Shown: positions 22,584 through 36,514, numbered from the stretch's first letter. The stretch: 64,000 bases of DNA from Artocarpus heterophyllus (GCA_025403435.1 CM046331.1:28376459-28440458); one strand, 5' to 3'. Program-made: numbers and translations. The notes: generated from the letters alone by a model not told the origin.

Positions 22584-24247
22584 TTAGTACCCTATAACGG
22601 GTTGAATGTCTGGCACATCAAGGGGATACTCATGAATCTCATCAATCCATGGATTCTTCTCCTTGGCCGGATTAATTGTCCTCAATGCACGCCAAACCCC
22701 ACTATTGCACTTGAAACCAGAGCCGAATGCGATTTGCCAGACCCGATCTCCCTTTCGGACCCGCCCTTTGGCCTCGGTGTAAGCCAACTCGTACCAAAGT
22801 GAGCTACTAGAGGTGTTTCCAAACCTGTAAAGCGTCATTCTAGAAGGTTCCACGTGCCATTTCGTCAGAAACAAGTTCTTCTCGATCTCGTCGAGCACGG
22901 CGCGGCCGCCGGCGTGGATGCAGATGTGCTCGAAGGCGAGCTTGAAGTCCGGGACGTACTGGTTGATCTTCATCTTGAAGATTTTACGTCCAACTAGGTT
23001 TGCCAGGAAGAGGATTTGCTCGGAGACGGGGAGGACCAGGGGGCCTAGCATGGTGATGTTGGTCTTGATGGCGTCGCCGGCGACGGGGAGGAGGTCCCTC
23101 GAGAGCTTGACGCCGACCATCCCAGCGTCGTCCTCCTGCTGTATGACGCACCGGTAGCTCTTGTCGTCGGCGCCCTTGTGGGTGCGGAGGGTGTGCATAA
23201 GCTGGTACTTGGAGCGGCGGCGCTCCGACCTCTTGTTTGTCAGGAGGACCGCCGAGGCGCCGAGGCGGAAGAGGCAGTTGGTGATCAGCATGGACTTGTT
23301 TGTACCGCCATACCAGTTTAGAGTCATGCTCTCTGTGCTCGCCACTAGGGCATAGGTGTTGGGTTGCTCCTAATAAATTTTTTAAACAAATGACGAGAGA
23401 AAGATAACTAGTATCAATAACTAATATTAGTAATTTTTTCAAGCGTGAACCGTGTGTGCATATTTAGTAGTAATCTCAATTTTGTTTTTTACATACGTTT
23501 ATACCAAACATCTATAATATAAAACAGTTAAACTATAATTTAGTGGTAAATCTATATCAAATAGCTTAGAATTTAAATTGTCCTGTCCAAGTTGGGGAAA
23601 AAAAAAGGTGTAGCAGTAGGTGCCTTACAATGGTAGAAGATAAATTAGTACTATTTCAAATCCCAAACATGTGAATGTTACTGTATTTACTTAGCATTTC
23701 ATGTGCTTTATAAATATGCGTTTCACCAAAATGAAAGTAGGAGTAAATACTTCTTGCCCCTTTGCTGTCTTTTTTCTCCTTTAAAGGAACAAGGAAAAGT
23801 TATGAGATTTATTTTTTGTTATTATTTTTTTTAATGTTGGACAATTTAAAGTTGTGAGAGGTTGACACAATAAATATCATTTATAATATATGACTTTGAC
23901 ATTGACAGTGCGACGACGAACGCTTCATGATTCGAAGCATAACTGGGGTATAACTGTTTATAAATTATTAAAAAGATGGTGAACATCACAACCACAAAAC
24001 ATTGACAAGCGCCTAACAATCTCATCAAAGCTGTCCCATGTGATCTCTGAGAGACCGAGAAATCAATTATATGGATGTGTATATTTGTTTTTATTTTTAA
24101 ATAAAGATATAATTCTTGTAAGAAATTTTTTTCAAAGAACATGATGTAGGTCACAACAAAAATACGACACATAGTATATGATATATCTTACAAATTACAA
24201 TCATTGAGAGCTACAAGGTGGCCAGGAGGGCAAGGCCCATATATACT

Positions 24248-24298
<51 letters not shown>

Positions 24299-25248
24299 GT
24301 ATGCACAATTAGTTACTTAGGAAAACTTTTATTTGCTTGAAGAAATATATAACACGAAATTTGTTAAAATTAACAAGATTATTAGTGATAAATTACTGAC
24401 CAACGTCACTTGACTTTTGGAGTAATAATTCTAATTAATTGTTTTAACATATTATTAGTGAAAACTAAGAATGTTTTTTTAAAAAAATATTATCACTAAT
24501 TGATATTTATTTGACAAACCTGTAACAAACGTTTGACAAGGTCGATGGAAATTAGACCAGCACTGCACCCCATCCCGCCAAGGCTATAGCTCAGGATGTT
24601 CCCCCTGAGCTTGTACCGGTTTACGACCATGGCGGAGAGCGACGGCGTGGGGTTAAACAAGGAGCAGTTCACCACCAAGATCCCAATGTCCTTGACCTTA
24701 ACCCCAGTTTTCGCCAACAGCTCATCGATGGCCCCGAACACCACCATCTCCACCTCCTCCCTCGCCTTCGCCATCGACGCCGTGGGCGGGTCCTCCAGCG
24801 CCGCCTTCGGCACGTACGTCCTCTGCCCGTACCCGGACCTCTCGATGATCTTGCGGTGAAACCCTAGCAGCTCGTCGTCGAAGCACTCGGCGAGCGAGGT
24901 CTGCTTCATGAACGTCTCGCGCGTGCACATGAGCGACGGCTCGGGCTTGAAGCAGGAGAAGTCGAGGAGGTAGACGTCCCGCGGACGCCATGAGAAGTAG
25001 AGCGTGGCGAGGCAGACTGTGAGGGCGGTGCACACGAGCGTGCCGGAGACTAGACCGAGCTCGAGGCGGTGGAAGAGCTTAGAGATGTCTTCGACCGAGA
25101 GATGAGCCAGGGCTAAAATGAGAGGAATAAGAGAAAGGTACATGAAATTGGAGATTAAGTAGTGGTAACCTAGTTTGACATACTTGAGTTTCACAGATGT
25201 TTGTTTGTTTTCCATGTTAATCTGTGTTTGTGGCTTCTCATTCCCCAT
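22584..25248 (-). CDS. KCS: 3-ketoacyl-CoA synthase (very-long-chain fatty acid elongase condensing enzyme)
   Basis: Two exons on the minus strand: 25248-24520 (243 codons, ends CAG|GTTTGT) and 23369-22584 (after TTATTAG), phase 0, giving 504 residues, normal for the family. The intron (24519-23370) is 1,150 bp. It catalyses condensation of malonyl-CoA with long-chain acyl-CoA in the endoplasmic reticulum, the first elongation step for waxes, suberin, sphingolipids or seed lipids. Residues 28-48 and about 66-85 are membrane segments. The FAE1-type catalytic domain has Cys228 (GGMGCSAG), His395 (IHAGGRA) and Asn428 ([16 protein letters not shown]), all three catalytic residues intact. The N-terminal [16 protein letters not shown] and the DEIHEYP tail resemble the subgroup with Arabidopsis KCS4/KCS11/KCS9, but I cannot assign the orthologue. 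Coding sequence is much GC-richer than flanks. Confidence 0.95.
24251..24299. repeat. Compound (AC)n(AT)n microsatellite in the ketoacyl-CoA synthase intron
   Basis: About 16 AC repeats followed by about eight AT repeats, within the intron and about 220 bases from its 5' splice site. A likely length polymorphism. Confidence 0.95.
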
Positions 25249-25420
25249 TTTGCCTTTTCTGTTCTTTTCTTTCTTCTTTGAAAGAATAGATAAAAGAAGA
25301 AGAAGAACAAGAAGCTAAGGAACTAAGAAGGAAAATGTATGATATTTAAGGGAAAAAGAATGGGTTATTGAACGTACAAAAGAAATGTGCGCTTGTGAAA
25401 GAAAAAAGAGAAGGATGGTT

Positions 25421-25430
25421 CTTTTTATAG
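25421..25430 (-). promoter_or_regulatory. TATA box of the ketoacyl-CoA synthase gene
   Basis: CTATAAAAAG on the minus strand, about 175 bases upstream of the ATG at 25248, implying a leader of roughly 145 nt. This is the best TATA match in the region. Confidence 0.6.
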
Positions 25431-27479
25431 TTTCACCAAGCTAGAGGGACCTATAGATAATATCCTTATTAATGGCTTTTTTAAGAGGCTGAGAAAGAAG
25501 GCGTTTTCCTTTTGGTCACTTTAATGCCGTTTCCAACACCAGCTGACTAAGGATATAAATGAAACCCAACCATCCCCTTTATCGTCGACAGCTACCACTT
25601 GGGGGTTCTTGGGAATTTCTGTCTTTCCAAAAATTTTTCTTTCTTTATAGTAACAAGTTGGTACATATGATCCATGTATTGATTTATTTTCGTTATTTGT
25701 TTAAAGTGCGTTAATCAAGGAAAATTTCTTGTTACCATGGGAATGCTATATATTCAACTTTCTTCTTTGATTCTTGATCCAATAAATAGGTAGGTAACTC
25801 GTACTAGCCAAGTCTATAAGGATCCAGTGAAGTGGGAGAGATGTTTAAGACAATTTGTATATGTGTGTGGGTCAAGTCTTAAGTCCAGTAGGCCCAGTAG
25901 CTCGGCACTTGTAACATTTTTTGTATTTTAACTTTTTAGTAAAACATGTAATACTTGAGTAACTTGAATATAATATAATATTGAGGTCGACTATATCCGT
26001 ATTAAATATCACATGTGACGGATTGGTTTGATTGTCGGATTTGAGACATTTTCTATGTACGTATAATAATATCTTGAATAAATATAACGAGAGAATGAGT
26101 TTCGTACGGTATTCTCAGAGCAGTAAAAACCCGAAATGTTTTATCTTTTTTTTATGAAACTTTTTTTGCCGATTGAAACGTCTTTTTAAGCTTTTTGAAA
26201 CTTTTTTTTTTCTTTTAGCCTTCCAAAATGTTTTTTTCTCTTTTTTTTAGTAATTTATTTTATTTTATTTTTATTTCTTTTTAACATGCTTGGTACGCAC
26301 TTTTCGACAAGCATAGAGAGAGGGGGATGAAATAACCAGTTTTTGAGCCACCGTCAATGTCGAATACATTTATTTCTATTAGGAGTGCAAACTATCACCA
26401 GAAGTTAAGTAATAAATAAGATGTTTCGGGTGTTTAGTTGGTCGCCTTAAAACGGAAACTCCAATGCGGGTCAATAATCATACAAATTGTTTAACAAATA
26501 TATGGAGATCACAAGCTTGGATTCTTGAGAAAAATAGAGGGAATTTAAGAAGAACATAGATCAAGATTTCAAGACAATCACAATATTTTCTTAAAGGACA
26601 GCTCGATTTAAGTCTTCTTTCCATGCTTTGACTAGTTTTGTTGAGTTTTTTTTTTTAAAGAAAAAAATTATGATCTGAGTATAGATATGTATGTATCTAT
26701 GTATGTGTGTGTATGTATGTACATTTAAGAACATCCACCGTCCAATCCGATTCATAAGAATTTCAAAGATTTTAGTTCGACTTAAAGTCATACCTGAGAA
26801 GGTGCATAGTAAAAACAGGGGGAAAAAAACATAAGCTAATTATCATAATTTTTGGCAGATAAGTGAGAAAAGATGTTTGGATCGTCCTCCACCAACAGAA
26901 CCAATGTTTAGTTGAACTTATCATTTAATTCAAAATGCCCGAAATAAGCAATTCGTTGGTTTCACAAATTTGAATAATAATCTTTTTATTACCTTATTAT
27001 CTTTCAAAAAAAATGTTGATCTTTTTTTTTTCAAATTTATTTTCATAACTTTTATATAGTAGTGCTAATTTTGGAAAAAATATCAATTGAGAACCAACAT
27101 TAATCAAGTACTAGAGTTCTAAATTATCCATTTCCTTATTAACTAAGTAGGACAGAAAATTTCAACATATGCATCTATATCATGTCCATTTTTCTTTTTT
27201 CTTTAATACGAAAAGAAGGCAACAACATTCTTTAAAGAGATTCTAATTATTCCTATATAAATTTATAGCTTCTTCCTTATCCTAAATTTTAAAGTTGGAA
27301 AATTTGAATTTTGTTACTCCAAGTTGTAGTTAGGCGCGTATTTATCACCAAAATATACCAACAAATGCAACCTCTTTCCTCTTGGTTGTTTGACATGTTG
27401 GACCAAAGATGATTTTATGAAGTCAGGATTATATTAGATAGATCGATGCATACATTTCGAATGCTTGTTAGAATTAATT

Positions 27480-27610
27480 AGTTCTAACTAATTATACTGT
27501 AAAACTCTCAACAGTTACAATAAAAAGAAAATGTTGTTACAGTGTAAAGCTTACGTATGTTACAATTTTTAAACCAAAAATTTTAATTTTAATCAACTTG
27601 CCAAATATTG
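27480..27610. mobile_element. Degraded MITE-like copy, GGTGTTTG family
   Basis: Contains TTCTAACTAATTATACTGTAAAACTCTC and TACAGTGTAAAGCTTACG, the paired family words, and ends near CTTGCCAAATA. Termini are worn, so the limits are approximate. Confidence 0.4.
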
Positions 27611-27904
27611 TTAAAGAACAAAATATGTTGAATCCTATCCTATATATGTTTGGTAAATTTTAAAATTGAACGTTCAGAAAAATAATTTAATCAAATTAAA
27701 CATAATAATTCACAAAGCTTGATGGTTCGCAAGGTTGGAATGGCGGGCGACTGAGCTCATGGGTTGAGGTGTGTGAGAAACATTGATTTGGGGCTAGAGG
27801 GCAATGCCAATGGAGATCTTGACATGCGTGGCAAGCGACATAGATATGGGTTAGAAGGCTATATGCGATAAAGAGAGTGTATGAAGACAAAGTTAAAACT
27901 TAAA

Positions 27905-28015
27905 TTTAGAACTTCAACACTATAGCATGTGAGAGTTTTATACAGCAACAAATTTTGCTTTGCACTGTAGTATATAATAGCTTTACACTGTAACAAGTTG
28001 AAACTTAAGATTCTA
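27905..28015. mobile_element. Degraded MITE-like copy, GGTGTTTG family
   Basis: Shows CTATAGCATGTGAGAGTTTTAT on the left and AGCTTTACACTGTAACA on the right. The terminal GGTGTTTG is lost. Limits approximate. Confidence 0.4.
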
Positions 28016-29973
28016 GGGTAGTCTGCCAATCAGGGACAAAGCTACACACGGACGAGAGTAGACAACCGTCCCTTGAACTTTTTTCTTTTTATATTGTACA
28101 TAAAAGTTTATAAAGAATTATATTATGCGCCCTTTAAAATTATGTTCCCCAAAAGTTTAATATTTTCTAGCTACTTTATTAAATTTTTTTTGATAATGTT
28201 AGTATAGACTTTGTTTCTCTTAAATAATTTTTCTGACTCTGCCCTGCCGCCGGCCAATAGTGACAAGCTGGTGAAGTAGGCGAGCTTTTGTGAACGACAA
28301 TCTCGTTGGGTGGTGGCAGATGAACAATACTTGAATCCTAGATTTGGACCAATAATCCAATACTTTTTGAGGGATAACTAATTTCCACAAATTGACCAAT
28401 CAATAACTATTACTAATCATGGATTGAGACTTTTTATGTACTAAACCAGGCCCTACACACTTTGAGAAGATTCACTATTAAACTTTTAAAAACTAGATAT
28501 AGTCTATTTGGTTCGTAGGTTCAAACTATCATTTTCTACAATACTTTCTCGTAAAAATTAAATTTCCATTCAAACCTATAAACTAAAAAAGCGAAGTCGA
28601 GTGTGTGTATGTCCTTCAGGCAAAGAGTTCAAAGAAAATTTACTGTCTCGGTTGTTGATTTCGTTGCCTTTTACATAGGTTTTTTTTTTTTCTTAAAATT
28701 TTATTTTTGCCGGTCTTCGTGTCTGGATTATAAATTTATCTATTTTCTATATTTTTTATTAATTAATTTAATTAGTCACAATTCAATAAAATACAAGTTG
28801 GCCAGTCGATGTCAATCTAGTTGAAAACAATAATATGTCAAGCCTCTCCATCAAGTATCATCGACATATATTCAATTCAACTAACAACAAACCCCTTTAA
28901 TGCACGTAATTTTCTGCTTTCTACTTTTTTTGGGCCAAAGTACAATCTCTTCCTCCAAAGAAAAAAAAAACGAAAAAATGGGCACACTCTCTGATCTATC
29001 CATTCAATATAATTAAGTTCACGCCTTAACTCTAAATAATGATCTTGCCAGGGATCATAACTGTAGAAGCATATTCGTTAAACCTATTAAATCGACATAC
29101 ATGTTTCTGTCTAAAAGCTTTTCTGTGCACTGCATTATGTGTTTTTTTTTTTTTCTGAATTGTTAATTTGGAATCAATTAATCCTCCAATTTTTATATAC
29201 AGAAATGGAAAAAAAAGTACCACCTCATTTTTTAAAAAAAAAGTTAAGAACGTCCCTTTGACCAATTAAACTGTTTGAAATCTTAACAATACCCTTGTTA
29301 TTAAGCATTGAAGTATTTCTAAAAGAATTTGTACATTTTGTTTTTAGAGAATTTGTACGTTATTTAAACATTAGCTATATATTAAATAAACGAATTAGGA
29401 ATAGATTTAAAACAAAATTTTTGGCATAACTTAAAAATTAAATAAATTTAAACTTAAAACTAAAAATTAAATCTAAGAAGTAGAACGTAAGATTAGATTT
29501 CGAAACATATCGACCATAAGCGAGGGTAGGTTTGGTGAAATAAATTGGCGAATTTAGGGAAAGAGAGATACATTTTTTTTTTGTGTCCTTTGTCTTTTGA
29601 ATTTTTAAATTAGTTTTAAAAAAACTGTTTAATTTTTTAAATACTCAATATTCTTGACTTTTTAAACAATTTAACCAATCAAAAAGCAGTTTTTGACTCT
29701 TTTTTTAAAGAACAAATTATACTTTTTTTATCAGTTGAAACTTAATTACTCTATCTTTTTAACATTTTAAATAAAATCAAAGAATATTACTTTTAAAATT
29801 TTCCTACCATAAATAATATAAAAAGTTACTGAGGAACATATATACAAGTATTTTAAGTTGGTGATGGAGTTGTGGTAGTAGTTGGTGCATGGTCATCTTT
29901 TTTTAGGTACATGTTTTTACACTTTTCAAGTTTAATCATCATGATGATCAGCTTCAGTATATGTGCACATGAG

Positions 29974-30081
29974 TGCAGTGCTACAACCCATAAACATCAA
30001 AACTATCTACCTATATATATATATTTTTATGCAGTGCTACAACCCATAAACATCATAAATATCTACCTATATATATTTTTT
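29974..30081. repeat. Tandem duplication, two ~55-bp units
   Basis: TGCAGTGCTACAACCCATAA ... ATCTACCTATATATAT occurs at 29974-30029 and again at 30030-30081 with minor differences. Confidence 0.9.
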
Positions 30082-30310
30082 CTTCTGCTCTTCAAGTTGG
30101 AATAGTGATGACGGTATATAATTCATTGAAGCACAAGCATTAACATGGCCTATTGATTTCTGTTTACATGGCACGCGTGTCTCGATCAGTATAATGTGTA
30201 TAATTTTCAGAGAGTAAAATTAAAAAAAAAAAATTGAAACATTCAAATTTGTGTCAAGGTTTAAGGTTATATGTATATTGCTGAAATTTATTAAAAAATT
30301 AATCATTTTG

Positions 30311-30314
<4 letters not shown>

Positions 30315-30351
<37 letters not shown>
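30315..30351. repeat. (TA)n microsatellite
   Basis: An uninterrupted run of TA dinucleotides. Confidence 0.9.
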
Positions 30352-30353
<2 letters not shown>

Positions 30354-31099
30354 CTTTTCTCACATCTTTAGGGGGGAAAGGAAGAAAGAAACAAAGAAAG
30401 AAACTTTTTTTTTTATAAGGAAAAAAACCTTTTATCACATATAATTTTTTTTTCATAGTGCTAACACACACTTATGTGTGTTTATATATAAAGACTTATT
30501 TTCAATGCGTATATTTTTAATGGTTATATTTTAAAAAATATATATATTTTAACAAACAATAAATGATTTGATGTGATGAAAATTTAGTTACATTATTATT
30601 ATAAATTTTTTGTTCAACTAAAGCCTTTTTTTATTGGGGTTGTTAATTGTAATAACACAAGGTCATGGGCTGTCTTAATGCATGGTATCATATGACAACA
30701 TGTAAGTGAAGGAAGAATTTGCACCAACTATTTATAGTTATTAACAATTAGATCAATAGTTATTAAAGGGACCAACATTAGGTCCAATGGTTTATATATA
30801 GTTTACAACCGACAGTCATTTTTATTTAAGTTTTCATGCACGATCTTCTGATAAGTTGGTGGGTTTAATTTCCATTTATAATACTGTGATATTTAATGGA
30901 AAGAAAAATATCGTCTATATTTTTCCTGTTGTGGAGGGATTATAAATACCGTACGTAACTAAAACTTGTCTGGATCATATAATTACTTCTTATTTGTTGA
31001 CTCTTGTAACCCAGGGCAGAGCTAGAATTTTTGTTTAGTAAAGACACTACAGGAAAAAAAAAATTAGAAAGAGTATTTTATAAAATAAATACATAGTTG

Positions 31100-31724
31100 T
31101 AGGAGTGTTCATAGAATCCATCAATTTGTATAATCTGTTCAATCCAATCCAATCTGTCGGATTGGATTGTTATGAAAAGTACGAATTGATTTTAGATTGA
31201 GATTTTCTCAATCCGATATATATGGATTAAGTATTTTTCAATCTATATAATCCGTGAATTCAATATATATACATATAATATTTAAATTTTTATAAATATA
31301 TGTATATATAAATTTCTAAATTAATATATATATGTAAGCTATGGGTAGAACTAAAAAAAATAAAACCAAGCCCAAATAATGTCCAAATCCACCCCTATTT
31401 CATTTAAGTTAATATATATATAGTTTTATTAAGTTTGTTTAATGTAATCCTACAATTTTGTTTATTATCCAAGTTGCATTCGATTGGGTTACAACTTGTT
31501 GGATTTTAATGAATTATGTTATGTTATAATATGTTTTTTTAATTAATTTAAATCCCAATCCATGATTTCGTAGATTCCAATCTGCTGTTCGCGGATCGGA
31601 TCTGATTAGATTAGGACTCTTATGGATCGGTTTAAGATTGGAAAAATCTCGATCCGATATATACAGATTAGATTACAGATTGATCCCTAATCCGCGGATT
31701 CCAATCCATGAACACCCCTACGTA
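31100..31724. mobile_element. Non-autonomous hAT-like element (~620 bp)
   Basis: Begins TAGGAGTGTTCATAGAATCC and ends GGATTCCAATCCATGAACACCCCTA, which on the other strand starts TAGGGGTGTTCATGGATT. Subterminal repeats of AATCC/GGATT (AATCCAATCC, CCGCGGATT) fill both ends. The 12-bp string TACATAGTTGTA is present on both sides (31090-31101 and 31723-31734), but on the right it is separated from CCCCTA by CG. The flanking repeat therefore overlaps the 5' terminus rather than abutting both ends cleanly. No transposase frame. Confidence 0.82.
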
Positions 31725-32117
31725 CATAGTTGTATATTTTTACTATTAAAGGGGAGCATAGTTAAAATTTTTCTTGTCACATGGGGGTATAATAGTGTTT
31801 TTATATTATAGTACGATTATAATTTTTCTTACAAATAAGGGTATATTATTTTAAAAAAAAAAATTAACTCAAAAATTTAAATTTTAAAAATTAAAGAAAG
31901 GCACGTGCCCCGCTTAACAAAATCTCCCTCTGCTACTTCTTGTAATTTGTTTTTGAACTTTTTTTTTTATATACATGTGTATGTAATTGTACTTGTATGT
32001 TGCATATTTGTTTTTGAACTTTTTTATTTTGATATACATGTGTCTGTAATTATACTTTTATGTTGTATATGTCCGCTCATTGTGTGGCTCATGAAAAGCT
32101 TATAGCATCTTTAGCTT

Positions 32118-32266
32118 TAGTTGGTTCTACCTAACTTTTCAATTAAGAACAGTGTAAAGCTCTTATATACTACAGTAAAAGCAAAAAAGTTATACAGCAT
32201 AAAGCTCAAACATGATACAGTATTTATAGTTATAACCGAGTTATAACAACCATGTCAAACACCCTA
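32118..32266. mobile_element. MITE-like element, GGTGTTTG family (left end worn)
   Basis: Contains TAGTTGGTTCTACC, GAACAGTGTAAAGCTCTTAT, GTTATACAGCATAAAGCTC and the right terminus GTCAAACACCCTATTA. The left GGTGTTTG is not recognisable. Confidence 0.5.
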
Positions 32267-33090
32267 TTAGTAACATGAAGTAAATATTTAGTGGTATATA
32301 ATTGAACGCTAAAAATTTATAAACCTAACTTTGCTGCATTAATTCTCTCCAACTGATAAACGTTGGGTTTTCCTTGCATTTACTCAAATTTCAAACCAAG
32401 CTAGCCTTGACCAATAGATGGAGGAAGGGGTATTAATGACAAAAAACAATGCTTGCTGATAGAAAGTGAAATTCGTAATATGAAGTCTGTTGAGGGCCCA
32501 CTTTATATTAACTATTGTTAATAACACCGATAATGTCCTGAAGCACAATTAAAGTTAGTTGGCCATTATTAACAATGAGGTGTGATCATATGGAGGTTTA
32601 GGACAGATTTTTAAAGTATCCGTCTTTTATATCGTAAATGGGCAAACAATGATTACAGTATACTACGGATTATTTAGCAAATAATTATTATTGAATCAAC
32701 CTTTCAAAACATATAATATGATATGTTTGCGATGATCAACTTGGTAGGGATTAAATTTTCAGAGAAACCCTTAGTCTCCACAAAAATATTCACTCTCCTA
32801 ACCTTTTTATAGGGTGTTTGGATTGCTGATATTTTAGCCGCTAGTACGTATTGAAAATATTGTACCAATTCAAAATTTAGAAGAGAAAACATTGTAGTAA
32901 AACTAATTCAAACTGAAATTTTTACAGTTTTAACTAGTAAATCAAATATAATTATAATTTTTTACTGGAATTTAAGTACTCTAGTACGTGATTCATCCCG
33001 TTGTGCGTCACAATTTAAGTTCCATTTGTGTTTTTATGGGGCTCTAACAGAATCATATTGTTGAAGGAGCCAGGGCTTGAAAATCCATCT

Positions 33091-33092
<2 letters not shown>

Positions 33093-33121
<29 letters not shown>

Positions 33122-33210
33122 CTCATATTCTGACCACAAAAACGTATGTATATTTATATATATATATATATACATATATATATGCTCGTATTCTGACCAC
33201 AAGAACGTCA
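33093..33210. repeat. Duplicated (AT)n microsatellite block
   Basis: TATATAT runs each followed by GCTC(A/G)TATTCTGACCACAA(A/G)AACGT, at 33121-33144 and again at 33183-33208, indicating a tandem duplication of about 62 bp. Confidence 0.85.
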
Positions 33211-33952
33211 TGGAATAAATCTTTTGCAACGATTTTGTGATAATAAATCCTCTAGGCAACAGTATTTTGGAAGTTGATTTGTGATTTTAACAACTCTCTG
33301 TGAAAATTCATAATCGTCGGGGCAATATATAATTAGACTCCACAGTTTAACAATGCTTATTTTAAAAGTAGTTGATTTATCAACAATGGTTTTCTTTCCG
33401 GAGTTTATCGTTGTTGTTATTCTGTTTTCCTTTTTCCTTTGAAATTATATATACCCTTGTGCGTAATTATTCGGATCGTAAGATTCCATCACTGGTCTTG
33501 GCTGAGCAAAATGTGATTAAGGTTTGTAAACATTTTAAGTTTTAGAGGGCTGGAACGTGAACATTTGAAGAGTTTGTGATCAGAGATTTTAGTGCGTTTT
33601 CCGGAGGTTTGAAAATATATAAAGAAGATGTATCGACGGTGGACTCAGAAAATTAAATACATTAGCAAGGATGGACATGTTTATTAAAATTTTCATCTAA
33701 TTTTATATATTACTAGATGAGGCAAGTATAGAATTTTAAAATTTCAAGAAGAGCGAATTATAAAATTCATTAAAATTTACATATAAAATTAAAGGAAAAA
33801 ATTTTAGGGAGGATGGCCTCCTACTTTTAGCCATATATAGCTCTACCATAATGTACATACTCTCGAACTTCATAAGCCAGTTTTCCTGAATTAATGTTGA
33901 GATATCCTAAATTTGGACAAAATGATGTTAAGTGTAATAATTCGACATTAAT

Positions 33953-34116
33953 AAGGTGTTTGAGAGTATTAGTTAGAACCAAAAGTTTGAACCAATTTTG
34001 ATTGAAAACCTTAGCATGTGAGAGCTTTATAATAGCACACTTTTTTCTGACTCTAATGAGAGATTTACACTGTACCAACCAAAAGTTTTGGTTCTAACTC
34101 AATTGCCAAACACCAC
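33953..34116. mobile_element. MITE, GGTGTTTG family (best-preserved copy)
   Basis: The left end reads GGTGTTTGAGAGTATTAG, then TTAGAACCAAAAGTTTG. The right end, on the opposite strand, reads GGTGTTTGGCAATTGAG, then TTAGAACCAAAACTTTTGG. The core has GCATGTGAGAGCTTTATA and AGATTTACACTGTACC. Length about 160 bp; non-coding. Confidence 0.75.
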
Positions 34117-36511
34117 ATAAATATTAGTCTTCTAAGTTCCATCTATTGATAATAAATTAATAGGCCACATATAAAATGAGTTGAAACTGAAAATATTATA
34201 GCACTTTAAATTTTGTATGAGAAAATATTGTCGTATAAATTACTTAGAACTACATTTCATAGTTTCAACTAAAGATCCACACACCACCCTATGAAAGACG
34301 TGTGACTAAGCGTTGATATTCAATGGTACTATTTAATTCTCTTAATTTCTTTTCTCAATCAATAGAGCATGATATCTATACCCGTATCCTTGCATCTTAT
34401 AGATTTAAATAGTCTTTTCCCTTGTTATATTAGATCACCTATTTAATATTTAGTTTAAATTTATGTTTAACCAATTACATTGTGTCACGACTTTTTTTAA
34501 ACTAAAAATTAAAAAATGAAAAAAGTATTTAAAAATATTTCATTTTTTTAAACGAGTAATATAATGTAGTTTGTTAGATACTATTTTCAACATTAAAATT
34601 AAGTAGGTAATTTGAATCTATTATATGATATGATTTTTAGGGGCTTTTTTTTTCCTCCTTTGAGGCAGATTGACAGACATTTTTGGTAACTATATTAATT
34701 AACTTTTTTCCCTTACTCAAATTCTTTTCCATCGAGTTTTCTTAGCAAGATTTGCTGGGCAAATTCACACGATCAACCGTAGAGGGTAGTGCTTCCAGTT
34801 CTGATTTGTCTAGAAATGTTGATCGAGACAAAAGGTAATGAATATTGGACGCCAAAGATCTCGTTCAATAGTGATGGAAATTTTGAATGAAGATAACACT
34901 GTAGAAGATGAGCATGAATAGTTTGCTGGTGGTGTCATCCCGTTCTCTAATCCTTTTGTCATTTTAGAAGTTTTGGGACTCATTAATGGAACAAAATGAA
35001 CATGACATAATTTTATTCCAAGGATAGGTCAAGTTTTTACTAACCACTACATATACACACCCAACACATTGGTCGAATAGAGGTTTTAAAGCGAGTGAGC
35101 TTGTGAATATTGAATTCTGAGGGCATCTTGAGACGAGAATAAGAGAATAAGGAAATGTATCCTTACTGCTACGTCAACCTATTAATGATATCAATACGGA
35201 GACTTATGGGTTGCTATGAAGACTAAAGACTTATTAATTTACTCTCAGTGCCAATAAATTTGCTCTCATTAAGACCTCCAACAGCTGAAAAGTTGTTGGA
35301 AGACTAGCTAGGCGAGTCTTAGATAGTGTGTTCTAAAGTGAAAAAAGATTTTATTTATAGGATGAGTTGGTCCTTCTCTTGCCTAATTTCATTAAAAAAA
35401 ATAGGAATAATTATTGAATATATATCAAACAACCACAAAAAAATTGTTTAATATTTGTTTTTTTGGGGCAGATATTATAATAAATGAAACCTTAAAGGAA
35501 ATCTAAACTATCGACAATAAAAAACACATATTTCGACTTTAGTAAGTCCATATTTGTCTCGAGAAAAGTAAACAACTAGCACATAATAAACATGTGGAAT
35601 TCGTTTTCTTTATTTTATATGTTTTATGAACAACAAAAAAGAACAACTGATATCAAAATACTATTCCAATCTAAAAGTACATACTAATTACTTCAGCACC
35701 TCTAAAGACTCCATCCCACGGTCAATTTCTCACCATGTTTTATACATAAATATTAAAAAAAAACCTGTAGAATTCGCTGAATATTATAACTTTATAGTTT
35801 AACTACTAGCTACTGTATATAACATGTGAAATCCATTCTCTGTTTTTTTTTTTTTTCAATAAAAGATCAAATAGTGTTAAACGTTGAAAAAGTCTTTTCG
35901 GCCCGAGCGGACAGAGGCCCGGGCTGTGGCCCGCACGGGCCATATAGTGCTGCTCTAAACGTTACACTCCTCAAATCACATACCAGTATGTCAAACCTAT
36001 ATTTATCGAGGTGGTTCTATCTACAAGTGTCTTTCTTCATTTGCCACACTTCTTTTGAATTAAATTTCTTATTACAAAAAAGACGTTCACATAATATGAT
36101 AAAAGAAAATTACGATAAAATTGATTATATAATTAAATGTTATTATAAAATAAAACTAATTATAGCATTTTTTTTTCTCGTCACACACCCCACATATCAT
36201 TTTCCTAAATTATAAATTATTGCTATTTTGATAGCTATAACGAAACTCTAGTTCTCACCTTTGATGACTATTCCAAACGGTTGTTATTTGTTTTGTGACG
36301 ATTGCTCTTACGCTAATTATTTTATTTTTTTAAAAATGTTAATCATTTTATTTTTCTGCCTTTTTTTTATAAAGTTCAATTGTTTTTTTTTTTTTTTTGT
36401 AGATCGTTATTTTTTTTTCTCCTTATGCTCATATGTTGTTTTACTAATTTCCATTTTCTTTTTAATTTTTTCTTTTTTGAACATATTTTGATTGATAAAT
36501 TATTTTGTTGC

Positions 36512-36514
<3 letters not shown>

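Larger units (their letters stand above)
25431..31091. other. Intergenic region upstream of the ketoacyl-CoA synthase
   Basis: No supported gene. It holds two probable GGTGTTTG-family remnants (27480-27610 and 27905-28015) and a degraded copy of the 8456 family (28500-28590). It also has a 2 x ~55 bp tandem duplication (29974-30081) and a (TA)n run near 30315-30350. Several words typical of worn plant repeats occur, e.g. GGACAAAGCTACAC at 28035. Confidence 0.55.

Noticed and set aside
22984..23442. Pro/Arg-rich 152-codon frame overlapping the ketoacyl-CoA synthase
   Set aside because: Alternate-frame shadow of GC-rich synthase exon 2; the synthase frame has family motifs.
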